NCBI RefSeq assembly: GCF_001659605.2
Contig: NC_035161.2
Span: 1,054,001-1,118,000, forward strand
DNA length: 64,000 nt
Origin: Manihot esculenta
Lineage: Eukaryota > Streptophyta > Magnoliopsida > Malpighiales > Euphorbiaceae
Direction: 5' to 3'
The translations under genes and the position numbers were made by a program. Numbering within the stretch: the stretch's first letter is position 1; each line of letters starts with the position of its first letter. Below are positions 37,801 to 48,660 of the stretch, one piece after another. The notes beneath the pieces were generated by a model. The model worked only from the letters and a program-made list of their open reading frames with translations, did not search any database and was not told where the DNA came from.

Positions 37801-39860
37801 ACTTCTCTAAAATTGTAGCTCCCATGACCAGACTGACTAAGAAGAACCAGAGGTTTGTGTGGACCGACCAGTGTGAGGAGAGCTTTGAGGAGCTAAAGAA
37901 GAGGTTGACTTCAGCACCAGTGTTAGCTCTGCCATCTAGTAATGAAGACTTCTCTGTATATTGTGATGCGTCCCGTGTGGGACTGGGTTGTGTGCTAATG
38001 CAGAATGAAAGGGTGATTGCTTATGCTTCTAGGCAGCTGAAGAAGCACGAGTTGAATTACCCTACACATGACCTAGAGATGGCAGCGGTAATCTTTGCAC
38101 TCAAGATGTGGAGGCACTCCCTTTATGGGGTAAAATGTGAGATCTTCACAGATCATAAAAGCCTGCAGTACATCCTGAGTCAGAGAGATTTGAATTTGAG
38201 GCAGAGAAGATGGGTAGAACTGCTCAGTGACTATGATTGCAAGATCCAGTACCATCCGGGTAAGGTGAATGTTGTGGCAGACGCCTTAAGCCGGAAATCA
38301 CTTGGCAGTTTGTCCCATATATCAGCAGAGAGGAGGCCGGTAGTGAGGGAGTTCTTCGAGCTCCTCAATGAAGGGCTACAGTTGGAGTTGTCTGGTACAG
38401 GTGCTTTAGTTGCCCAGATGAGAGTGGCACCCGTGTTTCTGGAGCAGGTGGCTCAGAAACAGCATGAGGACCCAGAGTTAGTGAAGATTGCCAGGACTGT
38501 TCAGTCAGGCAAAGATAGTGAGTTCAGATTCGACAGCAAAGGGATCCTCCGCTATGGGAGCAGATTGTGTGTACCAGATGACGTAGGACTGAAGGGAGAC
38601 ATTATGAGAGAGGCTCATAATGCCAGATACAGTGTTCACCCTGGAGCCACCAAGATGTATCAAGATCTGAAGAAGGTTTATTGGTGGCAAGCTATGAAGA
38701 GAGAAGTGGCACAGTTTGTGTCAGCCTGCGAGGTATGTTAGAGGGTGAAGCTGGAACATCAGAAGCCAGCTGGAATGCTTAACCCACTACCCATTCCAGA
38801 GTGGAAATGGGAGAATATAGCTATGGACTTCGTGGTGGGGTTACCGGCAATGTCCAACAGATTGGACTCCATATGGGTGATTATGGACAGACTGACCAAA
38901 TCTGCTCACTTCATCCCTGTCAGGAGTGGCTATTCTGTGGACAAGTTGGCGCAGGTGTATGTTGATGAGATCGTCAGGCTGCATGGGGTTCCTGTTTCAA
39001 TAGTGTCTGATCGAGGGCCCCAGTTCACCTCCAAGTTTTGGCGGAGTCTGCAGAACGCTGTGGGTACCAGGTTGGATTTTAGCACTCCTTTCCATCCTCA
39101 GACGGACGGACAATCAGAGAGGACCATCCAAACAATAGAATATATGCTCAGAATGTGTGTGCTGGATTTTGGCGGTTCTTGGAGGCAGCATCTACCATTA
39201 GTGGAGTTTGCCTACAATAACAGCCATCATGCCAGCATAGGGATGGCCCTATATGAAGCTTTGTATGGAAGAAAGTGCAGGTCGCCTGTCTGTTGGGAAG
39301 AAGTAGGAGAAAAGGCCTTGGCAGGGCTTGAGCTAGTAGAGATCACCAGCAGAGTGGTGCCCATAATCAGAGAAAGGATCAAGACTGCTGCAAGCAGGCA
39401 GAAGAGTTATGCAGATATCCGCAGAAGGCAAGTAGAGTTTCAGGAGGGGGATTTGGTATTGCTCAAGGTGTCTCCAATGAAAGGGGTGATTCGGTTCGGG
39501 AAGAAAGGTAAGCTAGCTCCACGGTACATCGGACCCTTTGAGATCTTGCAAAAGGTTGGGAATGTATCGTACAAGCTGGACTTACCTGCTTCAATGGAAA
39601 GAATTCATCCGGTTTTCCATGTTTCCATGTTAAGAAAGTTCGTATCAGATCCGGGCAAGGTTCTTAGTGAGCCTGATATGGAGATCCAAGAGGATCTTAC
39701 CTATGTTGAGCAGCCGGTACGGATTCTAGACACCCATATCAGAAAGCTAAGGAACAAGGAAATCCCAATGGTGAAAGTCCTTTGGAATCACCACAACATC
39801 GAAGAGTGTACCTGGGAGACACGGGAGTCCATGCTCCGGCAATATCCTCATCTCTTCTAA
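34872..39860 (+). pseudogene. G2 gag-pol polyprotein (three in-frame stops)
   Basis: A single frame of about 1663 codons from ATG at 34872 to the stop at 39858-39860. It is broken by TGA at 34896-34898, TAG at 36870-36872 and TAG at 38739-38741. At these sites the aligned G1 codons are CGA, CAG and CAG, so each is a C-to-T change. Gag has the same EFANEFAGWAFP capsid motif and a zinc knuckle [15 protein letters not shown] near 36220-36260. Protease has DPGA near 36515; RT has KIDLRS and FIDDILVYS near 37330 and 37520. Integrase has the D-D-E motifs across 38700-39200, and a chromodomain-like tail ends at 39860. An additional change is CIYYRQLN where G1 has CIDYRQLN in RT. The element is inactive. 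Confidence 0.93.
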
Positions 39861-39958
39861 GGTGAGTTTTATGTGCTTTGTATGAATGTTTATATTTTAT
39901 GCTATGTTATGTTTGTTTGGTGAACATTTGGGGACGAATGTTCTTAAGGGGGGAAGAA

Positions 39959-42153
39959 TGTAATACCCGACTAGACTCCGGTATCGGAATTCCTACCGTC
40001 CGATGGAATCTCGGATGTCGAAAACCCCTAGAAGGGTAAAACCATGTTTTCATAAAATATTTTAATTTATTTTATGGTTTTAAGCAAGAAAGAAATTAAG
40101 TTTTGAATGAAAATGGTCTTGAGAGGAAGACTCAGGTTCGGCTGCCGAACCTCAAGTTTCGGCTGCCGAACATGCATGCACTTCGGGAGTGCTTTAGGCC
40201 CCCGAAGGCATAAGTGAGGGAAGTCCAGGTTCGGACGCCGAACCTCATATTCGGTCGCCGAACATGGCATGCATGCGGAGGCACGTTAGGCCCCCGAAAG
40301 TGGCCTGGCCAGCCACCTATAAAAGGGTCCCCTTGTCCAAATGGGCGAGCTTTTCTCCCCATTTTCGGCCAAGGTGAGTTCTCCGCCGTCCCTCGCCGAT
40401 TTTGAGTCTCTTCCTACAAATCTTTTATGATTTTCATGAGATTTCACTTTGTTTTGAAGATTTTTGAGCATTTAAGCAAGCTTTGAGGCTTGGAAGACTC
40501 AGGAGCTCTTTCCCTTGGTTCTCCAAGTTTAGGTCGTCTCTCTCTCGATCTTCAAGAGGTAAGAGCCGATCTTGAACTCATTTTATGTTTTAAGTAAGTT
40601 TTAAGTTGATTCATGGGGTAGAAATGCATGTTTAGGATAGTTGAGCTTGGTTAGGTTTTATGTGAACTTGTGGGCAATGTATGATATTTGTGTATGTTTG
40701 ATGTGTTGTAGTTGGGGTTTAGGATAGTTTGAGACCCCTAGGTGTTGATGTATGTGTGTATGCATGCTTTGAGAGAGTTGGATGCTTGATTGGAAGGTTT
40801 GGGAGGAAAGTGTGCAGTGAAGAGCTGAGTTTCTGCCCTTTGGGAGAAACCAGGTTCGGCAGCCGAAAGGATTTTCGGCCGCCGAACCTATCTATGAGGC
40901 AAGCCTTTCGGCTGCCGAAGGTGCTGCTGAACCTGCATGACTTTCGCCTCTGGAGGGACTTTCGGCCGCCGAACCTGCCGCCGAAAGTGCCCTGTTCAGC
41001 CTTCCTTTGCATGTTTTCTATGGATGTTTTCAGGTGTTTTAGGGGGTTTTTGGGGAGTATTTTAGAGTCATATTCATGTTTGCTAGGTCCCTCATTCGAG
41101 TCCACCTGTGTAGGTTCGGACCCGAGGAACCGAGGACCCCAACAGTGAGATAGCTGCTTTCGACTCTTGTCAGAGCTAGCCAGAGGTGAGTGGAATAACT
41201 CTCTATGTTTTCAAAGTAAATAATGAACGTTTTAGCATGATTCACGCATCATGAATGCCATGAGATATATTACGGTGCTTGCATTAGAATTCACAAATAT
41301 ATCGCATTGCACATTATGTTGTTGATGTGGATGAATGTTGAATGATCCATTAGCCCTTATATGGTATGACATGACAGACTATGGAAGTCCGGGTAAGCCT
41401 GCACTACGCCCCCGACATGACTGAATATGTATGTTATGCTATGGAAGTCCAGGTGTGCCTGCACTACGCCTCTGGTATAATTAGACTGTATAGAGGGCTA
41501 AGTGGTGACAAGTTCATCCTTGATGTGAAATGTTTGTGCTGTGATGCATTCCATGATATCATATGTTTTAAATGCTATGTTTTATTATTCTGCTCACTGG
41601 GCTCTAGTAGCTCACCCCTCTCCCTTAAACCTCAGGTTTGCAGGTATAGGGTAGACCAGGAGGTCAGCAAGAGTAATGAAGTCATGGTCATGTAATAGCT
41701 AGTGTGGACATGATAAATGTTGTTATGTTAGGTTGAGTACAGTCATGTAAAAGTATGATATAGAAATGTTATGTAATAATGCTTATGAAGGTTTAGAGTT
41801 GTGCTTGACCATAGTATTATGTTAATCCCTTCTAATTCATGATCTTAATGTTTAATGATGATTATTGAAAACTAAACTTAATGTATGTATGTTACCCCAT
41901 TGGAGCATTGTTGAGGACTCCAGTGTGGGTTAATGATTATGGTTATGTATAGTGCATGCACAGGTTGAGTTTGGTGAATGAACGAAAGAATGAATGATTG
42001 TAAGGAAAAGTTCAAAATTTCTATGTATGGGTTGATCATGTATGGGATTAAACAGGTTTACAGGATGAATGTTAGGCTTGCTACGGGTCCCAGCGGCCTT
42101 ATGCCGACTTGGATCCTAGCGCCGGTAGCGGTCCGAATTTCCGGGTCGTTACA
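39959..42153 (+). repeat. G2 3' LTR
   Basis: A 2195-bp intact LTR matching the split 5' LTR. It lacks one GCC-box unit and a roughly 60-bp stretch present in the 5' copy near 21440-21500. It has more CTGCC in place of CCGCC in the palindromes. Confidence 0.93.
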
Positions 42154-42158
42154 TTAAT

Positions 42159-43311
42159 TATGTACAGAATAAATGCTATTTATAGTTAAAAATCTCCTAA
42201 TTCTAGTTAAAATAGAAAAACAAAATAAATTTTAAATAAAATAGGAAAATAAAATAAATTCTAGTTGAAATAGAAAATATAAGCACTATAGGAAAAAATT
42301 TCATTAGTCAGAGAAAAGTTTATGATTAAATACGTTAAAATTATAACAATAATGAGAAATATGTCTTTCGTTAATGATAATTAATATGTTCATGAATAAA
42401 TTAATAACGAAAATGAAAACTATTGTTAAAATTTCAATTAAAAAAATATTAGTTTGTAATATAATAATTTTAAAATAGTGATAATAATTAAAAATAATTA
42501 AATATTGATAATAATTAAATACAAAATATTTTCGATAAAAGAGAAAGTTCAATGTGTGCTCACTGCTAATTTACATGATCTATAAAGCATATAGCTTCTT
42601 AAGTTATAGTAGCTTTAAATGTTAGTCCATTCCTTCATGTGGGATTTGAAAAAAAAAAAGATATATATGTACTTTAATGATGTGTTTTATAATGATCGTT
42701 AAAACTTAATACAACAACGATCAATTACATTACTGGCCATATATATATATAATCATTAATGAGATAAAGTTAAATTAGTTGTTATTTTTTTATTATTAAA
42801 AGTTATAATTCTTGTAATGAAGGTAATTCTATTTGCATAAAAAAAATTAAATTTAATCCCACTAATAAAAGGATAATAATGATAAATTATAATCTAACTA
42901 GAATACAAATAAAAAATTTACTTCCTTCTATAATTGTCACTTTTAAAAGGATCGGAAAATATTGAAAGTCTTCTACTTGATTTAAGACTTTAAAATTCGT
43001 CCATCTTTTTAGCAAACTAAAATTCCTCTTCATATAGAAGAATTTTATTAGTAGTCAATGATGTTAATTAGACTCCTAATTTATATAGGATCATAAAAGA
43101 CACTAACCATACTAAAATATCTCATATATGAGCATCTAAAAATGAATTAACAATGGTTGAAATTGAACTCATGAATTTCAAAGAAAATATGGCCCTTTCT
43201 TTTTTCTTGTCATCCAAGTATGATATTCAGTATGAATGAATCGAATACCCCTTGATCTCATATGTTTTGGAGTCTTTAATTTGTTAAAAAGTACTCCCTG
43301 AGCCCGTATCA
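42159..43311 (-). repeat. E1 5' LTR, distal part
   Basis: Continuation of the right E1 LTR after the G2 insertion (its first part is 20121-20477), interrupted by the CACTA element. It matches 18820-19419, including TTCAAAGAAAATATGGCCC. Confidence 0.75.
42284..42819 (+). mobile_element. Non-autonomous CACTA element
   Basis: A 536-bp insertion in the right LTR of E1. It starts CACTATAGGAAAAA and ends TTCTTGTAATG, the diverged inverted pair of the plant CACTA terminus (CACTACAAGAA). A perfect 3-bp duplication AAG flanks it (42281-42283 and 42820-42822), the size made by CACTA transposases. The E1 left LTR lacks this block at the equivalent site. It has no transposase gene, so it is a deletion derivative or MITE. 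Confidence 0.85.
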
Positions 43312-43427
43312 GAAGATCATGCTATATTACCTTCTTAAGGTTGGAATAAGTGTAAAGGTGAGAAAAATATATTGGAGGTTGTATTTATTGTGTTTGCTTG
43401 AGAGAATTTGTATGTGAGAAGTGCTTG

Positions 43428-45737
43428 TGATAAGTGCACAAGGGGGTTAATATTTCTCAACAACTTAAAGCGTAAGAATACTATCATATTCTTCGAGTAT
43501 TCAATTAGAAAAGCATGAAATCACAAGAATCCTAGCGGCGTTCAAATTATTCATATTGAATATCACATTTGAAAGACAAGAAAAAAAATAGGACTTATTT
43601 TTCTTAAAATTCATGGCTTCAGTTTTATCCATTATTTATTCACTTTTGAAAGCTCATATATGAGATATTTTAGTATTGCTTGATGTCTTTTATAATTCTA
43701 TATGGGTTAGGAATCAAATTGACATCATTAACAATGAAATTTTTTAATATAAAGAGGGATTTCGGCTTGTTAAAAGGATGGATGAATTTTATAGTCTTAA
43801 AACAAGTGAAAAACTTCTAATATTTGCTTATCCTTTCAGAAATGACAATTATGGAAGAAAGTAGATTTTATTTGTATTTTAGTTAGCTTATAATTTATTT
43901 TCTTTATTTTACTAGGATTAATATTGTTATCCTTATACTGGTAGAATTAGAAGTAGTTTTCTCAATTTAAATAGAATTTTCTATTTCAATTAGGATTTTC
44001 TTTTCTAACTTCAACTAGGATTAAGAGATTTTTTTACTATAAATAGCCATTATTCTTTACATAAATTTAATAAGTTAAAAGGTATTATTCATAATGAAAA
44101 TTTGATTCTTAGAACTTTGGTTTTTCTACTTTAATGCAAAGATGGATTTATTTGTTTACCTCCATATTTAGTTACTTATTAAGGTTCAAACTTGTACCTT
44201 TCTAATCTAGATTTTATTGCTTCATATATAATTTCCGTTTCTAGTCACATTTGTTGATTACGAATGTAGTAGATTAACTCTTGAAATTTATCTTTGTCTC
44301 GTTCATTATCAAGTTATGTGACAGAATTCTTGGTTACAAATTGATTTTGAGTTTTGTATCAATTTGTTATCAGAGAACGGCGATAGATAAATTTCTATTT
44401 ATTTATATCATATACATAGTAAGTTTTATAGTTATTTTTGTTTAGTTTTAGTTTTATCTCATTATTTTAGTTTATCTCATAGTTTCAATTTGTGATTAAG
44501 AAAAAAAAAGAGCTTATCTTGTAAAGAAAATAAAAGGGAGTCCAGTTATTAAAAAAAAATAGTATACAAAAAATTTCAATTGTAATTTATACAAAAAAAA
44601 AAGAAAAGCTAATATGGCATATACAAGAAGATCCAAGGAGTTCCATTAAAGGGATCAATCAGACATCATCAAATCCTTAAGCGAAGGATGTGATTACATG
44701 GAGATGCAGATCAAAGAATTCTAAGAATAAGTGAAAGTCTTGAAGAAATCTTAATCACCACCGTGACAATCAAATCATGATGAGAAATAAGCCATATTTA
44801 AGGACTGTTTTAAAAGAGAGAATTGATTGGGAATGTGTTAAGCCTCAATACGATGAATATGATGATATCAATGCTGATGTTATTCAACTTGGACTTGACA
44901 TAAACTCTGAATCCAAATTGGAAAGACTGCACTATTGAAGAGAACAAAAATGAGGAGCCTATGTTAAGTTTATGTGGCTTCTATATCCTAATAGCTGCTA
45001 AAATTATTAAAAGGACGAACAATGTGAAGATAAATATGTGTATATCAATTCTTTTATTGTCTATAGTTGCCAATTTAATGACAAGTCGTCTTGAAAAGAG
45101 AGGAGATGATATATGCACATGGGGCTAATACTTTTCAATAACTTGAAGGGCAAAAATGTTATATGATATTCTTTAAGTATTCAATCAGGAATGCACAAAA
45201 TTATAAAAATCTTAGACGTATTGAACTTATTCATACAAAATATCACATTTGGAAGACAAGGAAAAAATAATAAAACTTTTTTTTTTAGAATCTAGGGGTC
45301 TAGTTTCAGCCATCATTTATTCATTTTTGGAAGCTCATAAATGATATGTTTTAGTGTTGTTTAATATTTTTTACGATCCTATATGGGTTAGGAGTCAAAG
45401 TGACACTATTCACTAATGAAATTATCTAGAATGAAGATGAATTTTAGCTTACTAAGAGGATGGAAGAATTTTATAGTCCTAAATCAAGTAAAAGACTTTC
45501 AATATTTCATTATCCTTTCACTAGTGACAATTATGGAAGAAAGTGGATTTTATTTGTATCTTAACTAGGTTATAATTTATTTTTCTTATTTTACTAGAAT
45601 TAGTATATTTCACTTATAGTCATATTAGTTGATTAGAGGTATGGCAAAATAACTCTCGTAAATTATCTTTATCTCGTTTATTGTCAAGTTGTGCAATAGA
45701 GTTGTTTATTATAGGTTTTTTTCTAAATTTTGCATCA
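43428..45737 (+). mobile_element. E2: second copy of the E1 LTR family
   Basis: LTRs at 43428-44361 (934 bp, TGATAAGTGCACAAGGGG..TTTTGTATCA) and 45107-45737 (631 bp, TGATATATGCACATGGGG..TTTTGCATCA; internal deletion). A primer-site-like TTGTTATCAGAGAACGG follows the first LTR (44364), and a purine tract AAAAGAGAGGAGA precedes the second. The internal 745 bp carries DQSDIIKSLSEGCDYMEMQIKEF and PQYDEYDDINADVIQLGLD fragments at 44640-44930, homologous to E1. Orientation is opposite to E1, and only about 116 bp separate the two. No intact frame and no clean target duplication (GCTTG against GCATA). Confidence 0.8.
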
Positions 45738-46239
45738 GCATAGGAGGTGTATTATGAATATAGTTATTAGGGTTATCTCTAAACAGTAAGGAGATGGTAA
45801 AAAGATGAGAATAGATAAATAATAGATATCTCTTCTGATATTTAGGGATATTTTTGGGATTTGGATAGAATAGAAAGTCAACGTTTTTTTTTTTTATTTT
45901 GGAAGGAAATCATTTCCCAAATCTGCTATGATGCCTAGTTGTTCCTTTTTACAAAAGAGCAGACTTTTTATGTATTTTTATTTTTATAAATCTGCCCCTA
46001 AACTTTTATAAATTATGCAATTGATCCATTTAAAGAGTTCGAATGGGCCATCATTGTAGGGGCTACTAGGCCTTGTATTTAATCCAACATCGCATTTTTA
46101 AGTTTAAATTTAAAATGTTTAAAATTAGGCTCAAATGAAGTAATAGAGCTGGATACTTTCAATGGGCCTATTGGGACAATGGCCTCAAAAACCCATTTTC
46201 TGATTTCTATTTTAATATATATTTTTATAATATAGAGAT
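45738..46239. other. Intergenic DNA
   Basis: AT-rich, no coding capacity, no RNA gene recognised. Confidence 0.4.
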
Positions 46240-46665
46240 AAGAAGTATTTGATTCAAATTGAAAAAATCGAATAAATTGAATTAATTTAAAATTTTAATT
46301 TGATTTTTTATTTATTTCATTTTAATTTGGTTCGATTTTAATTTTAAAATTTTAATTATTTGGGTTTGATTAGATTTTAGTAAAAAAAAATTAAATCGAA
46401 TCGATTAGTGATAATAATATATTATTTTTTATAATATAAATAGATTAGACTATAAGGTTAAAATATTTTAATTAAATTTTAGAATACTAAAAATAAAGTG
46501 TAAAAAATAAAAAACACTATTAAAAAGCGCAACCGATCAAACCGAACTGAATCAAATCAATTCGATGCAATTTAATTTTTATATAAAATTGATTCAATTT
46601 ATTTTTTACGGATATTAAAATTTTAATTTTTGATTTCATTTGATTTTAAATCAAATTTACCGAGT
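46240..46665 (+). repeat. Dispersed AT-rich ~430-bp repeat, copy B
   Basis: Aligns with 62028-62455: GAATTAATTTAAAATTT near the start, TAATAATATATTATTTTTTAT in the middle, AAGCGCAACCGATCAAACCGAA, then GTTTGATTTTAAATCAAATTTACCGAG at the end. Non-coding. Confidence 0.6.
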
Positions 46666-47338
46666 ATTCAACCCTCACAAAATATCTTTCTAATATCTTT
46701 AGAGACTTAGAATCATTAAGAATTTCATCATTAGGCTTTTAACTGCCACGGATGTCCTCCTAACATATTAGTTAGTCTATGGAGTTTGGGTATTACGAAG
46801 AATAAAGTTAACTACTTTAACTAGAAATTACTGTCTTAATTTTAAATTCTTTTACTATATATTTCACTCATAACTGGGGGTGATTTTTAACTCGATTGCA
46901 GGATAATAAATGATTTTGATGATGAATAAGGATTTAAGTGAAGAAAGAATGTCTACTTAGACTCCTTTTGTAAAAAATATTTTTTATATTTTTTAATTTT
47001 TAAAATATTTAAAAATTTAACTAATGAAAAATATTTTTTTAATTAAAGAAAAAATAAACAATTTAAAAATAAATAAATTTAAGCATGTAAATCAAAATAA
47101 AAATTGAATATTAATTAAAAATTGAATTGTACTTGGTTCAAATTCGTTGTAGCATGTAAATTTAAGTTGTATTAATTAAAGTTTGTCTCTGACTTTAAAT
47201 ATGCTCAAAATAAGTTTTGATGTGTCATTATAAACAAAAAGATATAAATATTAATTGGTAATAATAGGGAAAGGTTGTTATAAAAACCCTAGCTAATTAA
47301 GGAGTCTTCACTGATAATTAAGTCATTTGCTTGAATCT

Positions 47339-47429
47339 TTTTTTTTTTGGAAATAGGGATGGGGATTCGAACCTGAGATCTATCAGGTTTAACCGGATGC
47401 ACTTACTATCAGGCTAAGCCTGGGAGTGC
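47339..47429 (-). mobile_element. Ultra-short tRNA-like SINE, copy 1
   Basis: The 91-bp insert read on the - strand starts GGCACTCCCAGG, has an A box TAGCCTGATAG and a perfect B box GGTTCGAATCC, and ends in an A run. A 15-bp target duplication CATTTGCTTGAATCT flanks it exactly (47324-47338 and 47430-47444), with the A run beside one copy, as expected for LINE-driven target-primed insertion. There is almost no body beyond the tRNA-like head. Copies 2 and 3 at 59593 and 61503 have the same layout. It is not a functional tRNA gene: no clear cloverleaf end and an A tail. Confidence 0.88.
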
Positions 47430-47444
47430 CATTTGCTTGAATCT

Positions 47445-48660
47445 CTATTACTAAATTACAATAATTAAATATCTTTTTATATTCATATGCTATGACGAAT
47501 ACAGTAATTCTGAATTGCATGTAAATTAGCACGAAATTATTAAATAATTTGAATAAACTATTTCGGATCAAATGAAAAGTGAGTTTAAAAATTATTTGGA
47601 CCGGACTATTTTAATTGGTATCAAAAACACTGGATCAGACAAATTATACAGAGCTAGTGGACTTGCAAGAAAAAGAATACACGTGTGAGACGAGATCGAG
47701 CCGCCCGAAATACTAACGAACCACAATATCCAAGGTTTCGATTTTTATTTAGTAATTGTATCCAATTTAGTTGCGACGAGAATGTCACAAATTTAAGAGG
47801 AGAGAGTGTGACGTTCACTTGCTAATTTATGGAAAAGCGTCTACATCGACGGAATATGGCAATTCTGAATTGTATATAATAGTTAACACGAAATTACTAA
47901 ATAATTTGAATTAATTATTTTAGAGCAAATAAAAAGTGAGTTAAAAAATTATTTGAATAGTTTAGGTCGGACTGTTTCAATTATTATAAATAATTTTGAT
48001 TTTTACGGGGAGAGTTAAAAGGTTGGAATTTATATAATATAATCTTTTTTCTAATAACCATTAAATGAAATATTAGAGGAGTAGGAAGAAAGCCATAATC
48101 TCCATTTAGTGTATAGTGGTACCACAATCAAACATTTCAGGCTTAGGTTTTAAATGCCCAGTTGGAAGTACAGGGACAACCCATGAAGCCCCCCACTCTA
48201 CAAGGACAAATGTGGACAAGTCATGTAGTGGGGACCTATGATTTTGGCATTTTGGAATCTATTTATCCAAAAATATATATTAATTATAGTAATAATTTTG
48301 TTTTATCCACCTATTTTTAATATAATATTTAGGTTAAAGAGCTGGGAGACAGATATTTTGTCATTTTGCAAAACCACACGATAAAGTAGCATAGCTGTGA
48401 AAACTCTCTCCACTAGAGATATGGTCCATATGCTTCACATGGTCCATATATCTTATATAATCAATTATTGCACAAGAAACCAAAATGTATATAGAGAAAT
48501 TTATAACAATTTAGTTTCTTAAATTTTAAAAATACATTAATGTAGTTTTTAAAAAACTATTAAAAAAATTCTTCATCAACTTTACCTGTTAAAAAAGTGC
48601 AGAATATCTAAATTGTCTTTATATTTTAGTGTTAAAATTAAGAGATTAAGTTATTAATTT
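47445..48660. other. Intergenic DNA with a spaced duplication
   Basis: A block of about 120 bp at 47506-47625 recurs at 47861-47985 (AATTCTGAATTG, ACACGAAATTAYTAAATAATTTGAAT, AAAAAGTGAGTT), 355 bp apart in direct orientation. This may be the remains of a small LTR pair, but I found no termini. A weaker relative lies near 54350-54440. No gene seen. Confidence 0.45.

Larger units (their letters stand above)
20478..42153 (+). mobile_element. G2: Ty3/gypsy element, Tekay/Del-like chromovirus
   Basis: A perfect 5-bp target duplication TTAAT flanks it (20473-20477 and 42154-42158), inside the right LTR of E1. The 5' LTR runs from 20478 to 34600 and is interrupted by S1; the 3' LTR is 39959-42153. 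Both begin TGTAATACCCGACTAGACTCC and end GGTCGTTACA. The primer site TGGTATCAAAGC follows the 5' LTR (34604-34615), and a PPT AAGGGGGGAAGA precedes the 3' LTR. The single gag-pol frame between has three nonsense codons. The protein order protease-RT-RNase H-integrase plus a chromodomain-like tail ([26 protein letters not shown]) points to the Tekay/Del clade. Confidence 0.93.
18456..43311 (-). mobile_element. E1: non-autonomous LTR retrotransposon hosting the nest
   Basis: The left LTR is 18456-19419 (TGATACACAATCC..GCTCGTATCA). The right LTR starts near 20121, is interrupted at 20477/42154 by G2 and at 42284 by a CACTA element, and ends at 43311 (GCCCGTATCA). Both LTRs share CAACTTGATGA, TAATCAACCA, AAGATCCTTRATAAGTTGCTAAATATGGAGG and TTCAAAGAAAATATGGCCC. 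In element sense (-) the left LTR is preceded by a purine tract (complement of TATCTTCTCTCC, 19420-19431). The internal region is only about 700 bp. Its - strand translation has an acidic fragment PQYDKYDDIDGDVIQLELD, probably a gag relic that also occurs in E2. No protease, RT or integrase is present, so it relied on another element. No target duplication is recognisable. Confidence 0.8.

Noticed and set aside
47339..47429. A genuine tRNA gene, suggested by the perfect B box
   Set aside because: The A tail, exact 15-bp target duplication and lack of a clean acceptor stem mark it as a SINE.
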